This document shows, one piece after another, positions 1 to 5,193 of a stretch of DNA of 6,450 nucleotides. The DNA lies in NCBI GenBank assembly GCA_043744615.1, contig JAYTUJ010000034.1, positions 1-6,450 on the forward strand, written 5' to 3'. The notes under the pieces were generated by a model that searched no databases, had not been told where the DNA came from, and saw only the letters and a list, made by a program, of their open reading frames with translations. The translations under genes were made by a program, and so were the position numbers. The DNA is from JAYTUJ01 sp043744615 (GTDB taxonomy: Bacteria > Patescibacteriota > Minisyncoccia > Phycocordibacterales > CAIRYW01). The stretch's first letter is position 1. Every line of letters starts with the position of its first letter.

Positions 1-180
1 CTTATACATTTGCTGATTACCTTCAACATACCCCATAAACAAATATGCAGATGATACATTATATTTATCTTTTAAGTATCTTCTGAATTTTGCAAAATCA
101 ATTTTCCACCCCTGATTTTTTATACTCAGGTATACATTCTGGCTATCTATAAAGGCAAAGTTAGATACTTTATTTTCCAC
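1..180 (-). CDS. NYN-domain (LabA/DUF88-like) protein, 5' part only
   Basis: The reverse strand from a GTG at 180 stays open to the window edge, giving the first 60 residues of a protein that continues beyond position 1. The text contains FAFIDSQNVYLSI followed by NQGWKIDFAKFRRYL and YLFMGYV, which is the start of a NYN domain: a first beta strand ending in the acidic residue of the PIN-like metal site (D14 in FIDSQN), then the GWKIDF segment and the second strand. NYN proteins are PIN-fold, metal-dependent ribonuclease relatives, often involved in RNA turnover; the substrate here is unknown. The start is chosen because an in-frame TGA lies six codons upstream, no ATG precedes the domain, and an extended -10 box ends 6 nt before the GTG. 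The gene lies 48 bases downstream of tRNA-Glu on the same strand. Family assignment is by pattern recall; the remaining acidic residues lie outside the window. Confidence 0.85.
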   Translation of the reverse strand, partial: MENKVSNFAFIDSQNVYLSIKNQGWKIDFAKFRRYLKDKYNVSSAYLFMGYVEGNQQMYK

Positions 181-186
181 GAAGGA

Positions 187-195
187 ATTATAACA
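187..195 (-). promoter_or_regulatory. Extended -10 promoter of the NYN gene (leaderless)
   Basis: On the minus strand the sequence reads TGTTATAAT, an exact extended -10 (TG-n-TATAAT). Only six bases separate it from the GTG start at 180, so transcription should begin at or next to the start codon. No good -35 hexamer is seen at 16-18 nt, as expected for an extended -10 promoter. Confidence 0.6.
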
Positions 196-228
196 TCAAA
201 TTCTTTTATTTTGGTAGAACTAATTTTG

Positions 229-300
229 TGACCCTACCGGGAGTCGAACCCGGCTTTAAGGCTTGAAAAGCCTTCGTCCTAACCGATAGACGATAGGGCC
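229..300 (-). tRNA. tRNA-Glu (anticodon UUC)
   Basis: The minus strand folds as a full cloverleaf of 72 nt: a 7-bp acceptor stem (GGCCCTA with TAGGGTC, one G-T wobble), a D-arm with GTC/GAC and GGTTAGGAC typical of bacterial tRNA-Glu, anticodon stem AAGGC/GCCTT around loop TTTTCAA (anticodon TTC), and T-arm CCGGG/CCCGG with loop TTCGACT. The discriminator is A. The 3' CCA is not encoded (the next bases are CAA), so CCA must be added by the nucleotidyltransferase. It reads GAA/GAG codons. Confidence 0.97.
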
Positions 301-361
301 AAATGTGTTTAAATATTGTTCAATAATCGTGCTCAATACACAAGACTAAAACAACTCCAAA

Positions 362-389
362 ATTATATCGTATTTTCTGAAAAAGGCAA
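362..389 (-). promoter_or_regulatory. Probable promoter of tRNA-Glu
   Basis: On the minus strand TTGCCT (389-384) and a consensus TATAAT (367-362) are separated by 16 bases. Transcription would begin near 355 and give a leader of about 55 nt before the mature 5' end of tRNA-Glu at 300, to be removed by RNase P. Confidence 0.55.
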
Positions 390-393
390 AAAA

Positions 394-402
394 TGATATG
401 AT
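394..402 (+). promoter_or_regulatory. Probable extended -10 promoter of tRNA-Ser
   Basis: TGATATGAT is an extended -10 with one deviation from TGnTATAAT. It would start transcription near 409, leaving a leader of about 13 nt before tRNA-Ser. The only -35 candidate (TTCTGA, 375-380) is poor. Confidence 0.5.
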
Positions 403-421
403 TTTGGAGCTATTATCGTTT

Positions 422-511
422 GGAGAGATGGCTGAGTGGTTGAAGGCACTGGTTTCGAAAACCAGCAAGCTCGAAAGGGTTTCGAGGGTTCAAATCCCTC
501 TCTCTCCGCCA
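422..511 (+). tRNA. tRNA-Ser (anticodon CGA), CCA encoded
   Basis: This is a 90-nt class II tRNA. The acceptor stem GGAGAGA pairs with TCTCTCC (501-507), followed by discriminator G508 and an encoded CCA (509-511). The anticodon stem CTGGT/ACCAG encloses loop TTCGAAA, giving anticodon CGA for the serine codon UCG. The long variable arm is a 6-bp stem (AAGCTC with GGGTTT, including G-T pairs) capped by GAAA, as required for recognition by seryl-tRNA synthetase. The T-arm is GAGGG/CCCTC with loop TTCAAAT. Confidence 0.97.
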
Positions 512-540
512 TTGACAGCTAGTTCGAGATTTAATAAATC

Positions 541-558
541 CACTTAAAGTGATATAAT
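541..558 (+). promoter_or_regulatory. Extended -10 promoter with small palindrome (leaderless)
   Basis: TGATATAAT (550-558) is an exact extended -10 lying 8 nt before the ATG at 567, so the mRNA should carry essentially no leader. An 11-bp perfect palindrome, CACTTAAAGTG (541-551), overlaps the TG of the extended element and could be a repressor site. That is speculation, since short palindromes arise by chance in AT-rich DNA. Confidence 0.55.
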
Positions 559-566
559 TAATCCAT

Positions 567-1520
567 ATGTTATATATTTCTTGTGTCCCGGTGGTTCTCT
601 TTGTTATCGGAATAATTATTTACAAAAGACTGCCCTCGTACTCTTTAGAAGAGCTCAAGGAAAATGCTCATAACAATGATTCTAAGTTCACCAAAAATTT
701 TAACGATTACAAGAGTTGGATGGGAGGAATTGGATTTGTAACAGTAATCCTCGTTTTAGCTGTTGGAGTTGCACCTTTGTTTTTCCAAAACCAAATTTTC
801 TCTTTATTTACAAAAATAGCTGGAGTAACCGATTTCGCTATTCAAAAAGATATTGGAATCGGGGGCTACGTAGTTTTTCTTTTTACACTCATTGCATTAA
901 TACCCTTCGCAATTAAGTTAATGTGTCGTTTTGTTTCAAGAAATACTAAATTTGATCTAGATCAATTTACAACTTTGTATGCAAGAGATCCTTTAAAGTT
1001 AACCGATACGGGCACCCTTGTATTAAGATCGTTAATGTACAGATTTTTGCCAATCTGGCTAAGGCCAAATCCTGCTAATAATCCTATTAATAAAAAGAGG
1101 GATCGAACTTTTCCAGAAAAATTCGAAACATACAATATGGAAAAAGTAGCTAGTACTTCTCTTAAGAAGCAAATATTTTCAGCTTCTGTAATTATCCTAA
1201 TAGGAGGGCTAGGTTCTATTTGCCTTTTTAATAACTACCTTGTTTTTGCCAATAATTATATTGGAGTAAGTATCCCGTGGAGTAGACAGCTAAACAAAAT
1301 TTCATGGACTGAAATTAAGAATTTAGATTTGGTGCATTATGAAACAGCTGGTTCGCATGGTCGTACAGTAATGACATATGATTATGCAGTCTACAGAAAA
1401 GACGGGACTATTCTACTCGAAAATACTTGGCCCGTTTCCGCACCTGATTCAATTGGTGCGCAAAATTATTTTAAGCTTAAAGCATTGTTTGCTGCTAACG
1501 GTATTCCAGTGACAGAATAA
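567..1520 (+). CDS. Four-TM membrane protein of unknown function
   Basis: I do not recognise this 317-residue protein. Hydrophobic segments lie at about 2-19, 53-73, 97-116 and 203-221. The loop between the third and fourth (about 117-202) is long, basic and proline-rich, so probably cytosolic. The last 95 residues form a soluble domain containing WTEIKNLDLVHYE, YDYAVYRKDGTILLEN and FKLKALFAANGI. That alternation of strands, a KDG turn and a final helix resembles small PH-like domains attached to bacterial membrane proteins; this is a guess from texture. The ATG at 567 is the start because an extended -10 ends 8 nt before it and no alternative start fits. The gene is monocistronic by spacing: tRNA-Ser ends 55 bases before it and the next gene begins 149 bases later from its own promoter. 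Codon use is like its neighbours. Expression and localisation to the inner membrane are likely; the role is unknown. Confidence 0.85.
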   Translation: MLYISCVPVVLFVIGIIIYKRLPSYSLEELKENAHNNDSKFTKNFNDYKSWMGGIGFVTVILVLAVGVAPLFFQNQIFSLFTKIAGVTDFAIQKDIGIGGYVVFLFTLIALIPFAIKLMCRFVSRNTKFDLDQFTTLYARDPLKLTDTGTLVLRSLMYRFLPIWLRPNPANNPINKKRDRTFPEKFETYNMEKVASTSLKKQIFSASVIILIGGLGSICLFNNYLVFANNYIGVSIPWSRQLNKISWTEIKNLDLVHYETAGSHGRTVMTYDYAVYRKDGTILLENTWPVSAPDSIGAQNYFKLKALFAANGIPVTE

Positions 1521-1547
1521 TTTTTTACTAAATAAAAAATATAGTAA

Positions 1548-1635
1548 TACGCTTGAGACGCTTAGCTGTGATATCATGAAAATAGCCTTACAGGGTAATG
1601 CGGACAAAAGTCCGAACCGTTGAGCCTCCGCCAAG
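1548..1635 (+). other. GC-richer intergenic element with alternative hairpins and a 15-codon mini-ORF
   Basis: The gap 1521-1669 begins with an AT-only tract containing inverted repeat TTACTA (1525-1530)/TAGTAA (1542-1547), then becomes GC-richer. It holds a direct repeat ACGCTT (1549-1554, 1558-1563) and a hairpin CGGAC-AAAA-GTCCG (1600-1613). The same bases can instead pair as GCGGA (1599-1603) with TCCGC (1627-1631), so two folds exclude each other. A 15-codon ORF (ATG 1576, TGA 1621) reads MKIALQGNADKSPNR and overlaps the hairpin. No poly-U follows, so it is not an obvious terminator. I do not recognise a riboswitch class. It ends just before the exporter promoter, so it may instead be the 3' end of the preceding transcript. 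Confidence 0.35.
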
Positions 1636-1653
1636 AAAATAAAAAGTTTAGTA

Positions 1654-1662
1654 TGTTAATAT
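1654..1662 (+). promoter_or_regulatory. Extended -10 promoter of the exporter gene (leaderless)
   Basis: TGTTAATAT (1654-1662) is an extended -10 with two deviations in the hexamer, 7 nt before the ATG at 1670. An overlapping TATACT (1660-1665) is an alternative but would leave only 4 nt. No Shine-Dalgarno motif lies between promoter and start. This promoter probably serves the whole exporter-Nudix-tsaD cluster. Confidence 0.5.
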
Positions 1663-1669
1663 ACTCTAT

Positions 1670-2362
1670 ATGACACACTTATATCTCACACAATTTATCA
1701 CCATTATTGTTGTACACTTTTTAGCGGTCGCAAGCCCTGGACCAGACTTTCTTATCGTTACAAAAAATAGCATTTCTCAAAATAGAAAAATCGGTATATT
1801 AACTGCAGTAGGTGTCGCACTCGGTATTGGTGTTCACATAACGTATTGTTTATTTGGTATCGGACTTATCATTTCAAAATCAATTTTAATTTTTAATACC
1901 ATAAAATATATTGGTGCGGGTTATTTAATATGGATAGGTTTTAAAGCCCTTCAATCAAAGAAAAAAGAATCTTCTACCGAATCCCCTGTTGAAACACCAG
2001 AAACAATAAACACTTCGGTAGAAAAAGATTCTTCAAAAATAGCACCTGAAAAGCAAAAAATAATGTCGGGGGTGAAAGCTATTAAAGCTGGTTTCTTTGT
2101 AAATGTATTAAATCCAAAAGCTACACTATTTTTCTTAGCAGTTTTTACACAGATTATAGATATATCAACACCTAAAATAATTCAGCTCGCCTACGGAATT
2201 GAAATGATAACAATGACCTTTATTTGGTTTTCAATTGTTGCTATCGCTTTTTCACATTCACAACTTAAAACAAAAATAGAAAAATATCAGCGTTGGATTG
2301 ATAGAACTTCAGGAGCAGTGCTTGTAGCATTAGGAATTAAAGTCGCACTTTCTAAAAAATAA
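1670..2362 (+). CDS. LysE/RhtB-family amino-acid exporter
   Basis: This 230-residue inner-membrane protein belongs to the LysE/RhtB translocators, which export amino acids or related metabolites, probably by proton antiport. The family's N-terminal signature SPGPDFLIVTKNSI is at 22-35, and the second conserved block GFFVNVLNPKATLFFLAVF is at 141-159. Hydrophobic segments lie at about 5-25, 41-66, 72-94, 141-162, 167-194 and 209-227, matching the family's six-helix plan. The usual length is 205-210; the excess is a hydrophilic linker at about 95-130 rich in K, E, S and T between the third helix and the second conserved block, normally shorter. The substrate cannot be inferred. The ATG at 1670 sits 7 nt after an extended -10. 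A Nudix gene follows after 22 bases on the same strand, so the two are probably co-transcribed. Confidence 0.93.
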   Translation: MTHLYLTQFITIIVVHFLAVASPGPDFLIVTKNSISQNRKIGILTAVGVALGIGVHITYCLFGIGLIISKSILIFNTIKYIGAGYLIWIGFKALQSKKKESSTESPVETPETINTSVEKDSSKIAPEKQKIMSGVKAIKAGFFVNVLNPKATLFFLAVFTQIIDISTPKIIQLAYGIEMITMTFIWFSIVAIAFSHSQLKTKIEKYQRWIDRTSGAVLVALGIKVALSKK

Positions 2363-2384
2363 CCCTTCAAAAGAAATTTAAACT

Positions 2385-2807
2385 ATGGAACAAGAACAAC
2401 GACCGAAAGTAGGTATAGGAGTAATGATCTTAAAAGGCGATAAGATTCTCTTAGGAAAAAGAAAAAGTTCTCATGGTGAGGGTGAGTACGCTTGGCCAGG
2501 AGGACATCTGGAACATATGGAAGGTTTTGAAGTATGCGCTCGAAGAGAAACCCTAGAAGAAACAGGGATGGAAATTGAAAATGTAAGATTCCTGCGACTA
2601 TTAAATTTTAAAGACTATGCGCCAAAACATTATGTTGATATTCTCCTAATAGCAGATTGGAAAAGTGGCGAACCGCAAGTATTAGAACCTCATAAATGTG
2701 AAGGTTGGGATTGGTACGATATAAATAATTTACCTGAACGGCTTTTTAAAGCAGAATACTCCGGCATAGAAGCATACAAAACAGGTAGAAATTTCTTTGA
2801 TGTATAA
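2385..2807 (+). CDS. Nudix hydrolase, NUDT15/MTH2-like nucleotide diphosphatase
   Basis: This 140-residue cytosolic hydrolase carries a near-complete Nudix box at residues 40-62: G40, E46, R54, E55, E58, E59 and G61 fit GX5EX7REUXEEXGU, with threonine (T56) in the first hydrophobic position. The glutamates bind the magnesium used to split nucleoside diphosphate-X bonds. The surroundings resemble eukaryotic NUDT15 and its bacterial relatives: VGIGVMIL and LLGKRKSSHGEGEYAWPGGHLE before the box, and EPHKCEGWDWYDINNLPERLF after it. A role in cleaning modified or oxidised (d)NTPs is likely, but other dinucleotide substrates are possible. The length is normal for a single Nudix domain. Its stop codon lies 10 bases before the preferred tsaD start, and an alternative tsaD ATG at 2800 overlaps it, so translation may be coupled. 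No Shine-Dalgarno motif precedes the ATG. Confidence 0.93.
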   Translation: MEQEQRPKVGIGVMILKGDKILLGKRKSSHGEGEYAWPGGHLEHMEGFEVCARRETLEETGMEIENVRFLRLLNFKDYAPKHYVDILLIADWKSGEPQVLEPHKCEGWDWYDINNLPERLFKAEYSGIEAYKTGRNFFDV

Positions 2808-2817
2808 CCGTATTACA

Positions 2818-4083
2818 ATGCCCAAAAATCTGACAATCCTCGGTATCGAAACAAGCTGTGATGAAACAGCGTGTTCGGTTGTATCTGTTGAAACTTCAGA
2901 ACCTAACAATCCTCAATTTACTATTCTCTCAAACGCGGTTCATTCGCAAATAGAGATTCACAAAGAATTTGGTGGGGTCTTTCCTGCTTTAGCAAAACGT
3001 GAACACACCAAAAATATTATTCATGTTCTTAATCAAGCGCTTACAGAAAATTCAGAAAGTTTCTCGGCAGAAAAAGAAAAAATAATACTGACCGCCGAAC
3101 AAAAAACAGAAATCACAAAAATACTTGAACGCGAAAATGATCTGGCTCAAGAAACAATAAATTATATTGAAAAAAATCCTAGACCAACTATTGCCGAAAA
3201 AAATATTGATGCAATTGCTGTAACCATTGGCCCTGGGCTTGAGCCGGCATTATGGGTTGGTATTAGTTTTGCAAAAGCAATTGGTTATGCGTGCAATATT
3301 CCTGTTATCGGAATCAACCACATGGAAGGCCACATCATGGCACCACTCGCCTTTCAAAATATTTCACAAACTTCTTCATCAATTTCATTTCCTGCTCTTG
3401 CAGTTTTAATCAGTGGCGGACACACCGAACTTGTTTTGGTTTCTTCATGGGGTGATTATAAAATTATCGGAAAAACCCGCGACGATGCAGTCGGTGAAGC
3501 CTTCGACAAAGTTGCTCGGATGCTCAACATGCCGTATCCTGGTGGACCAGAAATTTCAAAACGTGCCGAGGCAATGCGAACACAAAAACAAAACGAAACG
3601 GCCAACAAAAAAAAAGACGGGTTGGAAGAAAAATCTACAATTATTCTTCCCCGCCCAATGCTTCACTCACCTGACTTTGATTTTTCTTTTTCAGGAATCA
3701 AAACTGCGGTATTGTATCTTATTCGCGATCTAACAAAAAATTCAAAAACTTCTGACGAGAAAATTTTAACTGAAGATCAAAAAAACCAAATCTGTCTTGA
3801 ATTTGAAAACGCTGTAACTGAAGTACTTATTTCAAAAACAAAAAAAGCTATCGTCGAATATGGAATTTCAACAATTATTATGGGTGGCGGTGTAACTGCA
3901 AATACTCATATCCGCCGAGAGTTTCAAAAATTTGCCAACGAGCAAAATATTTCTTTATTATTACCCACAACACAGCTAAGTACCGACAATGCAGTCATGA
4001 TTGCTATTGCAGGTTATTTTAATTACATTACATCAAAAAATATTTCTCAAGAACTGAAAGCGGACGGAAATTTGAGTTTTTAA
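2818..4083 (+). CDS. tsaD: tRNA threonylcarbamoyltransferase TsaD
   Basis: TsaD transfers the threonylcarbamoyl group from threonylcarbamoyl-AMP to A37 of ANN-decoding tRNAs (t6A), working with TsaB and TsaE in the cytosol. Numbered from ATG 2818 (421 residues), it shows ILGIETSCDET (7-17), the metal-site NHMEGH (H168, H172), ISGGHTELVLV (198-208), the nucleotide-binding KTRDDAVGEAFDKVARML and YPGGPEI, FSFSGIKTAVL, GGGVTANTHIRREF, and STDNAVMIAIAGY with the third metal ligand D390. Typical TsaD is about 340 residues; the excess is a charged, helical insertion at about 78-123, before IDAIAVTIGPGLEPALWVG, plus a shorter lysine-rich one after YPGGPEI. I recall similar insertions in Parcubacteria. 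The start is uncertain: ATG 2800, overlapping the Nudix stop, or TTG 2797 would add 6 or 7 residues. I chose 2818 because family members begin a few residues before ILGIETS. Confidence 0.97.
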   Translation: MPKNLTILGIETSCDETACSVVSVETSEPNNPQFTILSNAVHSQIEIHKEFGGVFPALAKREHTKNIIHVLNQALTENSESFSAEKEKIILTAEQKTEITKILERENDLAQETINYIEKNPRPTIAEKNIDAIAVTIGPGLEPALWVGISFAKAIGYACNIPVIGINHMEGHIMAPLAFQNISQTSSSISFPALAVLISGGHTELVLVSSWGDYKIIGKTRDDAVGEAFDKVARMLNMPYPGGPEISKRAEAMRTQKQNETANKKKDGLEEKSTIILPRPMLHSPDFDFSFSGIKTAVLYLIRDLTKNSKTSDEKILTEDQKNQICLEFENAVTEVLISKTKKAIVEYGISTIIMGGGVTANTHIRREFQKFANEQNISLLLPTTQLSTDNAVMIAIAGYFNYITSKNISQELKADGNLSF

Positions 4084-4100
4084 ACAAAAAAAGATAATAT
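4072..4100 (+). promoter_or_regulatory. Promoter at the 3' end of tsaD
   Basis: TTGAGT (4072-4077), inside the last tsaD codons, and TAATAT (4095-4100) are separated by exactly 17 bases, giving a plausible sigma-70 promoter with a start near 4107. No protein-coding gene begins within 340 bases downstream, so it would drive the candidate RNA that follows, or a long leader for the protease gene. Confidence 0.5.
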
Positions 4101-4106
4101 ACTGTT

Positions 4107-4373
4107 GGCAGTAAAATTGGTTGTAATTAAAATATCTCTTGCGAGCAAAGATAGGCAAAACAAGTGAAAATCAATTACATCCGCCCAGCGTGGTTTAGAA
4201 CCGAAGGTTTTTCGATCAAATAGATCGAATAGTAAAAACAAAAGTTCAGTCGAACTTTTCCCAAAGCTGGTCGTAGCTCTTTCGCAACCCCACAAACAAC
4301 CCTAGTCTCATAAAGAGACAGAAAGGCTATGTCACCCGAAACGCTTGTAGTTGTGCGTTATCGGGTCTTTTTT
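4107..4373 (+). ncRNA. Candidate structured small RNA or long regulatory leader
   Basis: This 267-base stretch has its own promoter and a strong terminator and no convincing protein gene. Local hairpins fill it: TATCT/AGATA with inner TTG/CAA (4133-4153), GGTT/AACC (4192-4202), TTCGATC/GATCGAA (4211-4229), AAAAGTTC/GAACTTTT with tetraloop AGTC (4240-4259), AGCT/AGCT (4265-4278) and GTCTC/GAGAC (4305-4319). A longer-range helix, TGTAATT (4122-4128) with AATTACA (4173-4179), extended by GG/CC beyond a T-T mismatch, encloses the first hairpin. I compared it with remembered tmRNA, RNase P, SRP, 6S and 5S landmarks and found no match. It could be a trans-acting RNA, an attenuating leader of the protease-Hsp20 unit, or a long tsaD 3' UTR. 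The boundaries are inferred from the promoter and terminator. Confidence 0.45.
4334..4373 (+). terminator. Strong intrinsic terminator
   Basis: ACCCGA plus AACGC (4334-4344) pairs with GCGTT plus TCGGGT (4355-4366, one bulged A at 4360) around a 10-base loop, followed by C and six T (4368-4373). This 11-bp stem with a U-tract ends the candidate RNA and also any read-through from tsaD. It lies 76 bases before the protease start codon. Confidence 0.9.
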
Positions 4374-4396
4374 ATTTAAAATTTTTTATTTTAAAT

Positions 4397-4422
4397 TTGA
4401 TTTTTTTCTGCTAAACTATACA
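4397..4422 (+). promoter_or_regulatory. Possible promoter of the protease-Hsp20 unit
   Basis: TTGATT (4397-4402) is a fair -35. The possible -10 elements TATACA (4417-4422) or TACATA (4419-4424) sit at short spacing (14-16 bases), and TGCTAAACT (4409-4417) is an alternative extended -10. Any of these would give a 5' leader of about 20-26 nt before the ATG at 4450. No Shine-Dalgarno motif is present in it. Confidence 0.4.
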
Positions 4423-4449
4423 TAAAGCGTAATTGCAAAAAAACTTTTC

Positions 4450-5184
4450 ATGGACTTGTACCACTACATTCGACTTGATGATCCTCATACAGTAGAAATT
4501 TGTATAAAAATTATTTACGCATTTTTAGCTGGTCTTGCTCCTGCAATTATTTGGCTCATGTTTTGGTTACGTGAAGATGCACACCCCGAACCACAAGGAG
4601 TTATTGCGCGCGTATTTATTATCGGTGCTTGTATGGTTCCTTTTGCATATATTATGCAAAGTAAAATTCTCGATTATCAAGGAGGAAACGAAAATTTAAT
4701 TACCGTTGCCGCATGGGCTCTGGTTGAAGAATTCCTTAAACTTTTTGCCGCATATATTGGTGCGCTTCGGTCACGACATTATGCCGAACCAATTGATGCG
4801 GTTATGTATTTAATTACTGCTTCGCTTGGTTTTGCAGCAATCGAAAATATGCTTTTTATTTTAGAACCCGTCATGCAAGGCCATGTACTTAAAACGATTT
4901 CAGTTGTAAATATTCGATTTGTTGGAGCAATGCTTTTGCATATTATTTCTTCGGCAATTATTGGACTTGCTCTTGCAGAAACATTTTTTAAAAATAAATG
5001 GCAACAAATCCTTGCAGGATTTGTTGCCATCATCTGCGCAACTTCGTTGCATACATTTTTTAACTATCTTATAATTAACAGCGAAGTAAGTAAAATGCTT
5101 CTCGCTTTTATAACCGTATGGATAGGAATTATCGCTGTCATATTTATCCTAGAAAAAATAAAACGAATTAAACAAATCAGTTAA
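4450..5184 (+). CDS. prsW: PrsW-family intramembrane glutamic protease
   Basis: PrsW proteins are membrane-embedded proteases of the CPBP/PrsW glutamic clan; in Bacillus subtilis PrsW makes the first cut of anti-sigma factor RsiW. This 244-residue protein has the catalytic EEFLK (E93, E94, K97), then EPIDAVMY (D116), LGFAAIEN (E132, N133), a conserved histidine in MLLHIISS (H164) and a final LHTFFNY (H201, N205). All key positions are present, so it should be active. Hydrophobic segments lie at about 18-40, 52-70, 84-104, 116-138, 157-176, 186-207 and 214-234. The short soluble part after the first helix includes RED and PEPQ, also usual for the family. No anti-sigma or sigma gene is in the window, so the substrate is unknown. 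An Hsp20 gene follows after 9 bases, implying co-transcription. The gene contains a perfect 15-bp hairpin at 4998-5030. Confidence 0.95.
   Translation: MDLYHYIRLDDPHTVEICIKIIYAFLAGLAPAIIWLMFWLREDAHPEPQGVIARVFIIGACMVPFAYIMQSKILDYQGGNENLITVAAWALVEEFLKLFAAYIGALRSRHYAEPIDAVMYLITASLGFAAIENMLFILEPVMQGHVLKTISVVNIRFVGAMLLHIISSAIIGLALAETFFKNKWQQILAGFVAIICATSLHTFFNYLIINSEVSKMLLAFITVWIGIIAVIFILEKIKRIKQIS
4998..5030 (+). repeat. Perfect 15-bp inverted repeat inside the protease gene
   Basis: ATGGCAACAAATCCT (4998-5012) and AGGATTTGTTGCCAT (5016-5030) are exact reverse complements separated by three bases (TGC). It lies in-frame within codons 183-194 (KWQQILAGFVAI), about 155 bases before the gene's end, without disturbing the protein. 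No U-tract follows, so it is not an intrinsic terminator. In mRNA it would be a very stable stem-loop. Confidence 0.95.
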
Positions 5185-5193
5185 TAAAAAAAT

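Larger units (their letters stand above)
355..409. repeat. Inverted repeat spanning divergent tRNA promoters
   Basis: CTCCAAAATTATATC (355-369) and GATATGATTTTGGAG (395-409) are inverted copies matching at 14 of 15 positions, separated by 25 bases. Each arm contains an outward-facing -10 hexamer: TATAAT on the minus strand (367-362) and TATGAT on the plus strand (397-402). Whether the symmetry is a protein-binding site or reflects two mirrored promoters cannot be told from sequence. Confidence 0.7.

Noticed and set aside
512..517. Consensus TTGACA directly after tRNA-Ser
   Set aside because: It is 35 bases from the good -10 at 553-558, and no proper -10 lies 16-18 bases downstream, so it is not used as a -35 in any arrangement I can support.
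952..965. 14-bp perfect palindrome TTGATCTAGATCAA inside the four-TM gene
   Set aside because: About 0.4 such palindromes are expected by chance in a window of this size, and no context supports a function.
1449..1634. Minus-strand frame of 61 codons starting with TTG
   Set aside because: It overlaps the end of the four-TM gene antisense and the intergenic element, with no promoter or protein family pattern.
3413..3733. Plus-strand frame of 106 codons inside tsaD
   Set aside because: Out-of-frame shadow of a well-conserved tsaD segment; residue pattern is not protein-like.
4080..4295. Open reading frame of 71 codons on the minus strand after tsaD
   Set aside because: It lies across the hairpin-rich stretch, has no promoter, no recognisable domain and odd composition; the RNA interpretation explains the region better.
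4107..4373. RNase P RNA or tmRNA
   Set aside because: An ACAGAAAGGCTAT segment recalls the 3' half of RNase P helix P4, but the matching GAGGAAAGTCC-type 5' half is absent; tmRNA's tRNA-like ends and tag ORF are also absent.
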